Of a stretch of DNA of 64,000 nt, positions 46,043-53,871 are shown one piece after another; the first letter of the stretch is position 1; each line of letters starts with the position of its first letter. Origin of the DNA: Mesorhizobium sp. AR07. GTDB taxonomy: Bacteria > Pseudomonadota > Alphaproteobacteria > Rhizobiales > Rhizobiaceae. The notes below the pieces were generated by a model that saw only the letters and a program-made list of their open reading frames with translations, made no database searches and had not been told where the DNA came from. The position numbers and the translations under genes were made by a program. The DNA lies in NCBI RefSeq assembly GCF_024746815.1, contig NZ_CP080525.1, positions 1,054,001-1,118,000 on the forward strand, given 5' to 3'.

Positions 46043-47221
46043 ATGACGGTCGATACCCAACCACAGGGCGACGAACGCGTACACTGGCTGCCGATGGTGG
46101 CGGCGATCTCGTCGATCAGCGTCGTCGGCATCGCCATCGGCCTCGGCATGCCGCTGCTCAGCGTCATTCTGGAAACGCGCGGCCATTCGGCCTCGATGAT
46201 CGGCCTCAACACCGCCGTCGCCGGCCTGGCCTCGATCGCCGGTGCACCGCTGGCCACACCGCTCGCCATGCGCTTCGGCGTAGCCTGGACGATGGTCGCC
46301 ATGATTGCCACCGGTGCCCTGGCCTTCGTCGGCTTCCACTTCGCGCCGGATTTCTGGATGTGGTTTCCACTGCGCATCGTGCTGCACATCGCGCTGACGG
46401 TGCTGTTCATCCTGTCGGAATTCTGGATCAGCACTTCGGCGCCGCCGCACCGGCGCGGCCTTGTCCTCGGCATCTACGCCACGGTTCTGTCGCTCGGCTT
46501 TGCCGCCGGCCCGTGGCTGTTCGCCCATCTCGGCAGCTCCGGCTTCAGGCCGTTCGGCGTCATCATCGTCTTGGTGACGCTGGCCGCGATACCAGTGCTG
46601 GCGGCGCGCAACGAGAGCCCGACCATCGCCTCCGACGGCGAAACCAGCAATTTCCTGCGCTACATCTGGCTAGTGCCGTCGGCGACCGCCGCCGTGCTGG
46701 TGTTCGGCGCCGTTGAAACCGGCGGCTTTGCGCTGTTCCCGATCTACGGCAACCGCATCGGCTACTCCGAGGCCGACGCAGCCCTTCTCCTGACCATGAT
46801 CGGTCTCGGCAACGTGCTGTTGCAGATCCCGATCGGCATGATCAGCGACCGCGTCAACGACCGCCGCTATCTGCTGCTGGCCTGCGCCATCGTCGGCTTC
46901 GCCGGCACGGTCTTCATGCCTTTCTTTGCCCAGAATTGGCACCTGATGGCAGCCCTTCTGTTCGTCTGGGGCGGCGTGGTCGCTGCCATGTACACGATCG
47001 GCCTTGCCCATCTCGGCTCGCAGCTCTCCGGCCACGAACTGGCGTCGGCCAACGCCGCCTTCGTGCTGTGCTATGGCGTCGGCATGGTGCTCGGCCCGCA
47101 AGCGATCGGCATCGGCATGGACGCGTTCGGTCCGGCCGGCTTCGGCTGGTCGCTCGGCCTGTTCTTCGGCGCCTACATCGCCCTGGTTAGCGTCAGGCTG
47201 GTTCGCAAGATCCTACTGTAG
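46043..47221 (+). CDS. MFS transporter, YbhJ/YfkF-like
   Basis: 392 residues with about 12 helices. Membership in the major facilitator superfamily rests on the two-fold hydrophobic pattern and on loops such as SDRVNDRRYLLL between helices 8 and 9 and PPHRRGLVLGIYATVLSLGFAAGP in the first half, which is close to drug/sugar exporters of rhizobia. The substrate is not predictable. It lies 15 bases after the NUDIX gene, so the two may form one transcript. Confidence 0.88.
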   Translation: MTVDTQPQGDERVHWLPMVAAISSISVVGIAIGLGMPLLSVILETRGHSASMIGLNTAVAGLASIAGAPLATPLAMRFGVAWTMVAMIATGALAFVGFHFAPDFWMWFPLRIVLHIALTVLFILSEFWISTSAPPHRRGLVLGIYATVLSLGFAAGPWLFAHLGSSGFRPFGVIIVLVTLAAIPVLAARNESPTIASDGETSNFLRYIWLVPSATAAVLVFGAVETGGFALFPIYGNRIGYSEADAALLLTMIGLGNVLLQIPIGMISDRVNDRRYLLLACAIVGFAGTVFMPFFAQNWHLMAALLFVWGGVVAAMYTIGLAHLGSQLSGHELASANAAFVLCYGVGMVLGPQAIGIGMDAFGPAGFGWSLGLFFGAYIALVSVRLVRKILL

Positions 47222-47339
47222 CGCAACAGCACGGCGAACCCTGTGTTCAGCGTGGCGCGAGGACAGGCTGCTGACAGAACCATGTCAGCAGCCCCCGGTT
47301 ATAAGGTTTCCTCAAACATCTGAAGTTGAGGATACTTCC

Positions 47340-47798
47340 ATGATCGACAGCGGCTTTGAAACCACTTCGTTGCGAATGACACTGCTCCTGCTTGTGACCT
47401 TTCAGGCACCGGCCGCCGATGTCGACCGCATCATGGACGCGGTGGTGGCGATAGCGCCGCTGGCGATGGGCAAATATGATCGCAACGCCTATCAGTCAGC
47501 ACACGGCATCGAACGCTACCGGCCGCTTGAAGGTGCGGCCGCCGGCGCCGAAACCGAGTTGCGGCGACGCCCAGGAACGGTCGAGATTTCCTTCGAACTG
47601 CCCGACGACCAGGCGCTGGCCGCGCGCGTCGTCGAGGCAATTTTCCAGGCGCACTCCTACCAGGAACCAGTGATCCGCATTCAGCCGATTCTGGCCAGCC
47701 GTTCCAAGGGACTGGACGATCGCGCCAATCCGAATCGCTGGTGGAACACCACCGGAGACTGGAAGAAGGTTGCTGCATCAGCGAGAGAAACCGTATAA
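47340..47798 (+). CDS. YqfO/NIF3-like domain protein
   Basis: 152 residues. MTLLLLVTFQAPAADVDRI, then GIERYRPLEGAAAG and AHSYQEPVIRIQP resemble the small alpha-beta domain inserted in NIF3/YqfO proteins, which folds like CutA and PII. The family keeps the H(P/S)Y(E/Q)EP motif seen here near residue 110. Stand-alone versions occur in proteobacteria; a role in binding metal or a small ligand is suspected. I take the ATG at 47340; a second ATG 12 codons later is also plausible. The gene is between the MFS gene and rpmG. Confidence 0.75.
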   Translation: MIDSGFETTSLRMTLLLLVTFQAPAADVDRIMDAVVAIAPLAMGKYDRNAYQSAHGIERYRPLEGAAAGAETELRRRPGTVEISFELPDDQALAARVVEAIFQAHSYQEPVIRIQPILASRSKGLDDRANPNRWWNTTGDWKKVAASARETV

Positions 47799-47846
47799 TT
47801 CGAGGCCACTGGCCAGCTCCAGTGGATCGTATGAGCTCCACCGGGC

Positions 47847-47874
47847 TTGACTTTCCAGGCACGTTCTTTATGTG
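47847..47874 (+). promoter_or_regulatory. Possible sigma-70 promoter of rpmG
   Basis: TTGACT at 47847-47852 and TATGTG at 47869-47874 are separated by 16 bases, and the rpmG start is 79 bases further on. The -35 match is good, the -10 match moderate. Confidence 0.35.
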
Positions 47875-47952
47875 TCGCGCCAAGTTTCCCGCGTCCGGGT
47901 GTTTTCCCGTGCTCCAGCGGCCAAAACCCCACGAACATAACGGACTGAGATC

Positions 47953-48120
47953 ATGGCCAAAGCCGCAAACATCAAGATCAAGCTTCTGTCGACCGCCGAC
48001 ACCGGTTTCTTCTACGTGACCAGCAAGAACAGCCGCACCAAGACCGACAAGCTGTCGTTCCGCAAGTACGACCCGGTCGCCAAGAAGCACGTCGAATTCA
48101 AGGAAACCAAGATCAAGTAA
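47953..48120 (+). CDS. rpmG: 50S ribosomal protein L33
   Basis: 55 residues: [20 protein letters not shown] at the start, then [20 protein letters not shown] and an end in KETKIK. This is the cysteine-free form of L33 without a zinc ribbon, as usual in alphaproteobacteria. It is a component of the large ribosomal subunit near the E site. It has its own promoter region and ends at a strong terminator. Confidence 0.98.
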   Translation: MAKAANIKIKLLSTADTGFFYVTSKNSRTKTDKLSFRKYDPVAKKHVEFKETKIK

Positions 48121-48144
48121 TCTGGTTTCTCCATAAATGCCGAA

Positions 48145-48169
48145 ACGCCGCCCAATGGGCGGCGTTTTT
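48145..48169 (+). terminator. Rho-independent terminator of rpmG
   Basis: ACGCCGCCC (48145-48153) pairs perfectly with GGGCGGCGT (48157-48165) around AAT, followed by TTTTTGTTTT. It starts 24 bases after the rpmG stop codon. Confidence 0.95.
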
Positions 48170-48193
48170 GTTTTCATGGATGGCTGCAGGCCC

Positions 48194-49261
48194 TCACCCG
48201 ATGCGATCGCCGCTTTTCGGATCGAACAGATGCAGCGACGCCGGATCGGCCGACAGCCGCACCACGTCGCCGGGCCTCACGCCGGCACGGCCCATGGCAA
48301 AGACGCAGAGCTGCTGGACCGCCAGCTTGACGTAGAACTGCGTCGACAGGCCGAGCGGCTCCACCACCACCACCTCGCCTTGCAGGGCGCCATCATCGGC
48401 CAGCCTGACATGCTCCGGTCGCAAGCCGACGGTGATCGCGTCACCATCCTTCAGCGGCAAGCCGTCCGGCAGGCGCAATGCCTGGCCATCGGCCAGCACG
48501 GCCTCCGATGTGCCCGCCTTTCGAACCGTTGCCGGCAGAAAATTCATGCCCGGCGAACCGATGAAACCGGCGACGAACATGTTGGCCGGCCGGTCATAGA
48601 GATCGAGCGGCGCGCCGACCTGCTGGATCAGCCCGTCATGCATGACGACGATCCGGTCGGCCATCGTCATGGCCTCGATCTGGTCGTGCGTGACGTAGAC
48701 CGAGGTGGTCTTCAATTGCTGGTGCAGCGCCTTGATCTCGGCGCGCATATGGACGCGCAGCTTGGCGTCGAGGTTCGACAGCGGTTCGTCGAACAGAAAC
48801 ACCTTGGGATCGCGCACGATGGCGCGGCCCATGGCGACGCGCTGGCGCTGGCCACCGGACAATTGCCGCGGCAGGCGTTGCAGGAAATTGTCGAGCCCGA
48901 GCCGTTTGGCGGCACCACCCACCCGCGCGTCGATGGCCTGCTTCTCGGCCTTCTTCAGCATCAGGCTGAAGCCCATGTTCTTCGATACGTCCATATGCGG
49001 ATAGAGCGCGTAGGACTGGAACACCATGGCGATGTCGCGGTCCTTCGGCGCAACGTCGTTGACCAGCCGCTCGCCGATGCGGATCTCGCCACCGGAAGCC
49101 TCCTCCAGCCCGGCGATCATGCGCAGCAAGGTGGATTTGCCGCAGCCCGAAGGGCCGACCAGCACGACGAACTCGCCATCGGCGATCTCAAGGTCGACCG
49201 CGTGCAGGACGCGGACCGCGCCATAGTCTTTGCGGACCTTTTCGAGCGTAACAGAGGCCAT
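48194..49261 (-). CDS. Carbohydrate ABC transporter ATP-binding protein (CUT1, UgpC/MsmK type)
   Basis: 355 residues. Walker A GPSGCGKST near residue 37, signature LSGGQRQRVAMGRA, Walker B VFLFDEPLSNLDA and H-loop VYVTHD are all present. The C-terminal ~120 residues are the TOBE regulatory domain (TVGLRPEHVRL). This is the energy subunit of a CUT1-class importer; such ATPases can serve several transporters. It is the last gene of the operon, 3 bases after the inner permease gene. Confidence 0.95.
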   Translation of the reverse strand: MASVTLEKVRKDYGAVRVLHAVDLEIADGEFVVLVGPSGCGKSTLLRMIAGLEEASGGEIRIGERLVNDVAPKDRDIAMVFQSYALYPHMDVSKNMGFSLMLKKAEKQAIDARVGGAAKRLGLDNFLQRLPRQLSGGQRQRVAMGRAIVRDPKVFLFDEPLSNLDAKLRVHMRAEIKALHQQLKTTSVYVTHDQIEAMTMADRIVVMHDGLIQQVGAPLDLYDRPANMFVAGFIGSPGMNFLPATVRKAGTSEAVLADGQALRLPDGLPLKDGDAITVGLRPEHVRLADDGALQGEVVVVEPLGLSTQFYVKLAVQQLCVFAMGRAGVRPGDVVRLSADPASLHLFDPKSGDRIG

Positions 49262-49264
49262 CGA

Positions 49265-50113
49265 TCATCCTTTGACGGCGCCGGCGGTCAGGCCGGTGAC
49301 GAGATAGCGTTGCAGGAAGGCGAAGAAGATACAGACTGGGATCAGCGCCAGGACGGACGCAGCCATCATCTGTCCCCAGTCGACGGCGAACTTGCCGATG
49401 TAGGTGAGCAGCCCAACCGCGAAGGTTTTCTTGTCGTCGCTGGAAATCAGCATCAGCGCGAACAACAGCTCGCTCCAGGCAGCTGTGAAGACGAAACCCA
49501 GTGTCGCACCCATGCCGGGCAGCGTCAGCGGCACGATCACCTTGCGCATGGCCTCAGCGCGCGTGCAGCCGTCGATCATTGCCGCCTCTTCCAGGTCCTT
49601 TGGGATACCATCGAAGAAGGACTGCATCAGGAAGGTGGCGAAGGCGGTGTTGAAGGCAGTGTAGATGATGATCAGCCCGATCAGGCTGTTGGTGAGGCCA
49701 AGCTCGCCCATGACGCGGTAGATCGGCGGAATGACCATCACCAGCGGGAAGGTCTGGGTCAAAAGCAGCATGATGGCGAGCGCCGCCTTGCCGCGGAAGG
49801 TGAAGCGCGACATGGCATAGCCGGCGAGCGTGGCAATGACCGTCACCAACGCCGCAGTCGCCACCGAAACGATGACACTGTTCAGGAAATAGCGTGGGAA
49901 ATCAGAGACTTCCAGAACAGTATAGAAATTCTGAAAGGTCGTCTGCGACGGCCACAAGGTGATGCCCTCGGAATACAGCAATCGCTCCGGCGTGACCGAT
50001 ATTTTCAGTGTCCAGAAGATCGGGAACAGCGCGAAGATCATGTAGGCCGCGATGGCGCCGTAGAGGCCGATGCCGCTGAGAAAGCGTGAAGAGTTGGAGC
50101 GCCCGGCGATCAT
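49265..50113 (-). CDS. Carbohydrate ABC transporter permease 2 (CUT1, MalG-like)
   Basis: 282 residues with six membrane helices. The EAA loop that docks onto the ATPase reads EEAAMIDGCTRAEAMRKVIVPLTLPG near residue 200, and the N-terminus has the TLKISVTPERLL loop of MalG-type subunits. It pairs with the permease encoded upstream; stop and start overlap as TGATG, so the two subunits are made together. The substrate is not evident. Confidence 0.94.
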   Translation of the reverse strand: MIAGRSNSSRFLSGIGLYGAIAAYMIFALFPIFWTLKISVTPERLLYSEGITLWPSQTTFQNFYTVLEVSDFPRYFLNSVIVSVATAALVTVIATLAGYAMSRFTFRGKAALAIMLLLTQTFPLVMVIPPIYRVMGELGLTNSLIGLIIIYTAFNTAFATFLMQSFFDGIPKDLEEAAMIDGCTRAEAMRKVIVPLTLPGMGATLGFVFTAAWSELLFALMLISSDDKKTFAVGLLTYIGKFAVDWGQMMAASVLALIPVCIFFAFLQRYLVTGLTAGAVKG

Positions 50114-51039
50114 CAGACGTGCCTCACGATTGAGCGCCGAATGCCGATCAGCGCCACGGCATAGACGATGAGCAAGACGAGCAGCAGCACCGCCACCGCC
50201 GAGGCATAGCCCTTGTCCAGGGACTTGAAGGCGCTGACATAGATGTAGACCGGCACGGTGCTTGTCGACCCGGCGGGACCGCCTGCCGTCATCACGAAGA
50301 TCAGGTCGGCAAATGTGGCGATCCAGATGGTGCGCAGCATGACGGTGATGGCGATGGTTGGCGCCAGGAACGGCAGCGTCACCTTGGTGAAGCGCTGCCC
50401 CGGCGAGGCACCGTCGATCGCCGCCGCTTCATGCAGCTCCGACGGGATCGACTTGAGCGCCGCGAGCAGCGTGATGGCGAAGAACGGGATGCCGAACCAG
50501 ATGTTTGCGATGATCGGCCCCCACATGGCGGTGGCCGGATCGGACAGGATGCTGGTGGTCGACTCAGCCCTGAGCCCCAATGCGAAGAGCCAGTGCGGCA
50601 GCGGCCCGATGATCGGGTTGAACAGCCATGCCCAGGTCAGGCCCGACAGGAATGATGGCACGGCCCATGGCAGGAAGACCACAGCCTGGACAAATTTGCG
50701 TCCGACGAACGGTTTGTCGAGAAGCAGCGCCAGGCCAAGGCCAAGGAAGAACTGGAAGAACAGGCTGGCGACCGTCCACCACAGCGTGTTGACCAACGCC
50801 TGCCCGAGCACCTGGTCCGACAGCATCGCCTGATACTGTCCGAGCCCGACATATTCCGATTTGAAAGCCGAGAATTTACGGAAGGAGTAGCTGATGCCGA
50901 TGATGAGCGGCACCAAGAGCACCACGACCAGAAGGATGATCGCCGGGCTGAGATAGAGCCAGGGCTCGACGGCGGCGTGTGACAGCCACTTGCGACGCGG
51001 CTTGCCGGCGGATCGTATTTCGGACACGGCATAGGTCAT
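50113..51039 (-). CDS. Carbohydrate ABC transporter permease 1 (CUT1, MalF-like)
   Basis: 308 residues. Six membrane helices follow a short basic N-terminus (SAGKPRRKWLSHAAVEPWLYLSPA). The EAA loop reads HEAAAIDGASPGQRFTKVTLPFLAP near residue 210. I use the ATG at 51039, giving the standard MTYAVSEI start; the longer frame runs into the left end of the IS element. The IS (51121-52449) now separates this gene from the binding-protein gene with which it normally forms an operon. Confidence 0.93.
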   Translation of the reverse strand: MTYAVSEIRSAGKPRRKWLSHAAVEPWLYLSPAIILLVVVLLVPLIIGISYSFRKFSAFKSEYVGLGQYQAMLSDQVLGQALVNTLWWTVASLFFQFFLGLGLALLLDKPFVGRKFVQAVVFLPWAVPSFLSGLTWAWLFNPIIGPLPHWLFALGLRAESTTSILSDPATAMWGPIIANIWFGIPFFAITLLAALKSIPSELHEAAAIDGASPGQRFTKVTLPFLAPTIAITVMLRTIWIATFADLIFVMTAGGPAGSTSTVPVYIYVSAFKSLDKGYASAVAVLLLVLLIVYAVALIGIRRSIVRHV

Positions 51040-51084
51040 TGGCTGTGGATCATCTCTGGAAGCGTCAGGATAGGCGACAAGCGT

Positions 51085-51120
51085 CCTTCTCCCCGTCCCT
51101 ATACGGGGAGAAGATGCCGG
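51085..51120. repeat. Left part of palindromic element (family D), split by the IS
   Basis: CTTCTCCCCGT (51086-51096) pairs with ACGGGGAGAAG (51103-51113), then TGCCGG precedes the IS. The other part is at 52450-52551, in inverted orientation: its outer arm CCTTCTCCCCGT...ACGGGGAGAAGG matches this one. Without the IS the two make one element of about 135 bases. Confidence 0.8.
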
Positions 51121-52449
51121 TGTCCGAACCGGATAGATAGGTAACAGAATGGACCGATAGCATGGGTGACAGTTTTCTTGTCCGCCGGGAGGACCGGCGA
51201 TGGTTTGGCGAGAGACTGGCATCATGGACGAACGACTTCGGTTTGTTGTGGATTGTCTGGCAGGCGAGGAGACGATGAGCGCGCTTTGTGCGGCGTACGG
51301 CATCTCGCGTAAGAGCGGCTACAAGTGGTTTGGTCGCTATCGCGCGTTTGGCCCGGAAGGTTTGCACGATCTGCCGCGAGCACCGCTCAATCATGGCCGG
51401 GCGACGGCGCTTGACTTGGTGGAGCGGATCGTCGCGGCGAAGGAGACGCACCCGCTGTGGGGGCCTAAGAAGATCGTTGCGCGGCTCAAGCGCACGGCGC
51501 CCGAGCTGGTCTGGCCTTCAGCCTCGACGGTGGGCGCGATCCTTGCGCGGCATGGACTTGTCGGCGCCCGCAAGCGGCCGCACCTGCGGGCCTGCGGCAA
51601 TGGTCCGTGGCCGGAGCCAGAGGGGCCGAACGCAGTCTGGACGGGTGATCACAAGGGTTGGTTCCGGACTGTTGACGGGTGGCGTTGCGAGCCCTTGACG
51701 GTGATGGATGCGTCGAGCCGCTACTTGCTGGCGCTGGAAGCGACGGGGTCAACAGCAGAGAGCGAGGCCTGGCCGGTGTTCGAGCGGTTGTTTGAGGAGC
51801 ATGGCCTGCCGGATCGGTTCAGAAGCGACAACGGTTCACCGTTTGCATCGGCCGGCGTCACCGGTCTGACGCCGCTTGCGGTGCGCTTCATCAAGCTCGG
51901 GATCATCCTGGAGCGGATCGCGCCTGGCAAGCCGCAGCAGAATGGACGCCACGAGCGCTTTCATCTGACCATGCTGCCATTGGCTGAGACGCCGGAGGCC
52001 GACAGAACGGCTCAGGGCCAGGCCTTCGAGGCCTTCCGGCGTAGCTACAATGAGGAGCGTCCGCATGAGGCGCTCGCCATGGACACTCCAGCCCAGCATT
52101 ACCGCCCGTCACAGCGCGCCATGCCAAAAACAGCACCCGAGCCCGATTATCCGGACGAGGCGGCGGTGCGCCATGTGCGCCACAATGGCGAAATCAGGTG
52201 GAATGGCGGCTTCATCTACATCTCAAAGGCGCTGGTCGGCGAAGCGGTCGCCGCCACCGAAACCGAGGGCGGCGAATGGGCACTCTCCTTCCATGCCCAT
52301 CCGCTCGGCATCATCGACACCAGGCGCATGAAGCTTGTCCGCCGCAGCGCCGCGCCAACCAAACCGCTTGGCGCTGCAACGGACAATACAGGGGGAGAAC
52401 TGTAACCCATGTATCCGGTTCAAAGTGTTACCCATCTATCGGCTGGACA
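51121..52449 (+). mobile_element. Complete IS481-family insertion sequence with CCGG target duplication
   Basis: 1329 bases. The ends are inverted repeats beginning TGTCC: the left end reads TGTCCGAACCGGATAGATAG and the right end, on the other strand, TGTCCAGCCGATAGATGGGT. Both continue through GTAACA and then a second, similar block ending GGTGACAGTT or GGTTACAGTT. The 4 bases CCGG are present on both sides (51117-51120, 52450-52453), so the target was the palindrome TGCCGGCA. It carries one transposase gene. It is inserted opposite to the direction of the sugar transporter operon, between the binding-protein gene and the permease genes. Confidence 0.92.
51200..52405 (+). CDS. IS481-family transposase
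   Basis: 401 residues. An N-terminal helix-turn-helix (MSALCAAYGISRKSGYKW) is followed by a DDE integrase core: GDHKGWF near residue 150, FRSDNGSPF near 209 and GRHERFH near 248, which supply Asp, Asp and Glu. The following RRSYNEERPHEALAMDTPA is typical of the family, and a C-terminal ~70-residue domain has GFIYISKALVGE. GGGAGGA precedes the ATG at 51200. The frame is intact, so the element may be active. The stop codon overlaps the right inverted repeat. Confidence 0.95.
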   Translation: MVWRETGIMDERLRFVVDCLAGEETMSALCAAYGISRKSGYKWFGRYRAFGPEGLHDLPRAPLNHGRATALDLVERIVAAKETHPLWGPKKIVARLKRTAPELVWPSASTVGAILARHGLVGARKRPHLRACGNGPWPEPEGPNAVWTGDHKGWFRTVDGWRCEPLTVMDASSRYLLALEATGSTAESEAWPVFERLFEEHGLPDRFRSDNGSPFASAGVTGLTPLAVRFIKLGIILERIAPGKPQQNGRHERFHLTMLPLAETPEADRTAQGQAFEAFRRSYNEERPHEALAMDTPAQHYRPSQRAMPKTAPEPDYPDEAAVRHVRHNGEIRWNGGFIYISKALVGEAVAATETEGGEWALSFHAHPLGIIDTRRMKLVRRSAAPTKPLGAATDNTGGEL

Positions 52450-52551
52450 CCGGCAGGCAGATGAGGGGCAGCGCGAACCTTTCGAAGACCGGCGCCGCCC
52501 CTCATCCGTCACTTCGTGACACCTTCTCCCCGTATAGTGACGGGGAGAAGG
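52450..52551. repeat. Right part of palindromic element (family D)
   Basis: Three hairpins: GATGAGGGGC (52460-52469) with GCCCCTCATC (52497-52506); GTCAC TTC GTGAC (52508-52520); and CCTTCTCCCCGT (52522-52533) with ACGGGGAGAAGG (52540-52551). The last may end transcription of the binding-protein gene that stops at 52565. Confidence 0.75.
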
Positions 52552-52564
52552 GAAGAAGAGGCGC

Positions 52565-53842
52565 TTACTTCTTGTTCTTCGCCAGCCAGTCCTGCTGTTC
52601 CTTGGTCAGGAAGGCGGCCCATTGGTCGGCGACGTCCTTGGCCGTCTTCTGGCCAAGCAGCACTTCCTGGAAGTTCTTGATCGCCACCTGGTCGACGAAA
52701 TTGCCGAGATTCTCCAGATGTGTCGGCGGCGTCACCATTTCATATTTGGAGGTGTCGCTCAGCTCCGTGAACCAGCCCTTGAACTGCTCGGTCTTGAAGT
52801 GGGCGTCCTGGTCGGCGCCGTTGTGAATCGGAATCACGCCGACTTCCTTTGCCCACTCAAGATTGTCCTTGGGCGACAACAGTGTCGCCATCAGTTTCCA
52901 GGCGTCATCCTTGTGCTGCGAGTTGGCGAACATCGCCCAACCGGCATAGCCGAGCGTCGGGTAGGATTTGCCGCTTGGGCCTACCGGCATCGGTGCCACC
53001 GCGAAATCGTCGGCGCTCATCTTGTCGGCGATACCGAGCAGCGCGTCCGGATCCTGGTTGAGCATGGCGCAGGTGCCGGAATAGAAGCCGGTGACCGTTT
53101 CGTTGAAGCCCCAGCTCACCGCATCCTTCGGCGCCAGGCCGTTCTTGTACATGTCGGCCAGCATCTGCAGGCCCTTGACCGAGCCTTCGTCGTTGATGGT
53201 CGAGGTGCCATCCTCTTTGAAATAGCCGCCCTTGCCGGCGGCGATGTTCATGAACATGTGCATGCCGTTGAAGGCGCCCGGACCGCCGCGCAGGCAGTAG
53301 CCGTATTTGCCCGGTATTGCCGAGATCTTCTTGGAATCGGCGATGAAATCGTCGAGCGTCGCCGGCGGGCCGTCGAGGCCGGCCTCCTTGAACAGTTTCT
53401 TGTTCCAGAACAGCGCGTTCACATAGTAGCCGTAGGGGATCATGAACTGGGTGTTATTGACCGTCGAGCCGAACTGCTTGGCGCGGTCGCCGAGCGTCTT
53501 GGCGCCGTCCCATTTGGCCATGTAGGGGCCGAGATCCTCAAGCTGGGCATTGTTGGCATAGAGACCCATCCAGCGTTCCGGCATCTCGACGACGTCGGGC
53601 GTGTCGCCGGCCTGCACCATGGTGAGGAATTTTTCAAAGGCCTGGCCCCAGGGCAGCGAGATCAGCTCGACCTTGACGCCGGGATTGGCGGTTTCGAACT
53701 CGGCGATCTGCTTCTTCAGGAATTCGGTGCGCGGCGGGCTGGTGATGACTTCGACCATTTTGAGGGTCGAATCGGCCACAGCACTTCCGGCGGAAATCGC
53801 CAGCCCCGCAACGGTGGCAAGCATGACGGTCAGTTTTTTCAT
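52565..53842 (-). CDS. Extracellular solute-binding protein, family 1 (sugar ABC transporter)
   Basis: 425 residues. Signal peptide MKKLTVMLATVAGLAISAGS with cleavage around VADS. The mature protein has the family 1 fold with TPDVVEMPERWMG, NALFWNKKLFKEAGL and GYAGWAMFANSQHKDDAWKLMA, the usual lobes that close around a sugar or sugar phosphate. The ligand is not predictable. I use the ATG at 53842 preceded by GGGAG; an ATG five codons upstream is possible. It starts 29 bases after the PLP-enzyme gene, so the regulator, enzyme and transporter share one transcript. Confidence 0.94.
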   Translation of the reverse strand: MKKLTVMLATVAGLAISAGSAVADSTLKMVEVITSPPRTEFLKKQIAEFETANPGVKVELISLPWGQAFEKFLTMVQAGDTPDVVEMPERWMGLYANNAQLEDLGPYMAKWDGAKTLGDRAKQFGSTVNNTQFMIPYGYYVNALFWNKKLFKEAGLDGPPATLDDFIADSKKISAIPGKYGYCLRGGPGAFNGMHMFMNIAAGKGGYFKEDGTSTINDEGSVKGLQMLADMYKNGLAPKDAVSWGFNETVTGFYSGTCAMLNQDPDALLGIADKMSADDFAVAPMPVGPSGKSYPTLGYAGWAMFANSQHKDDAWKLMATLLSPKDNLEWAKEVGVIPIHNGADQDAHFKTEQFKGWFTELSDTSKYEMVTPPTHLENLGNFVDQVAIKNFQEVLLGQKTAKDVADQWAAFLTKEQQDWLAKNKK

Positions 53843-53871
53843 GTTCAAGACTCCCATTTTGAACCCGCTTG

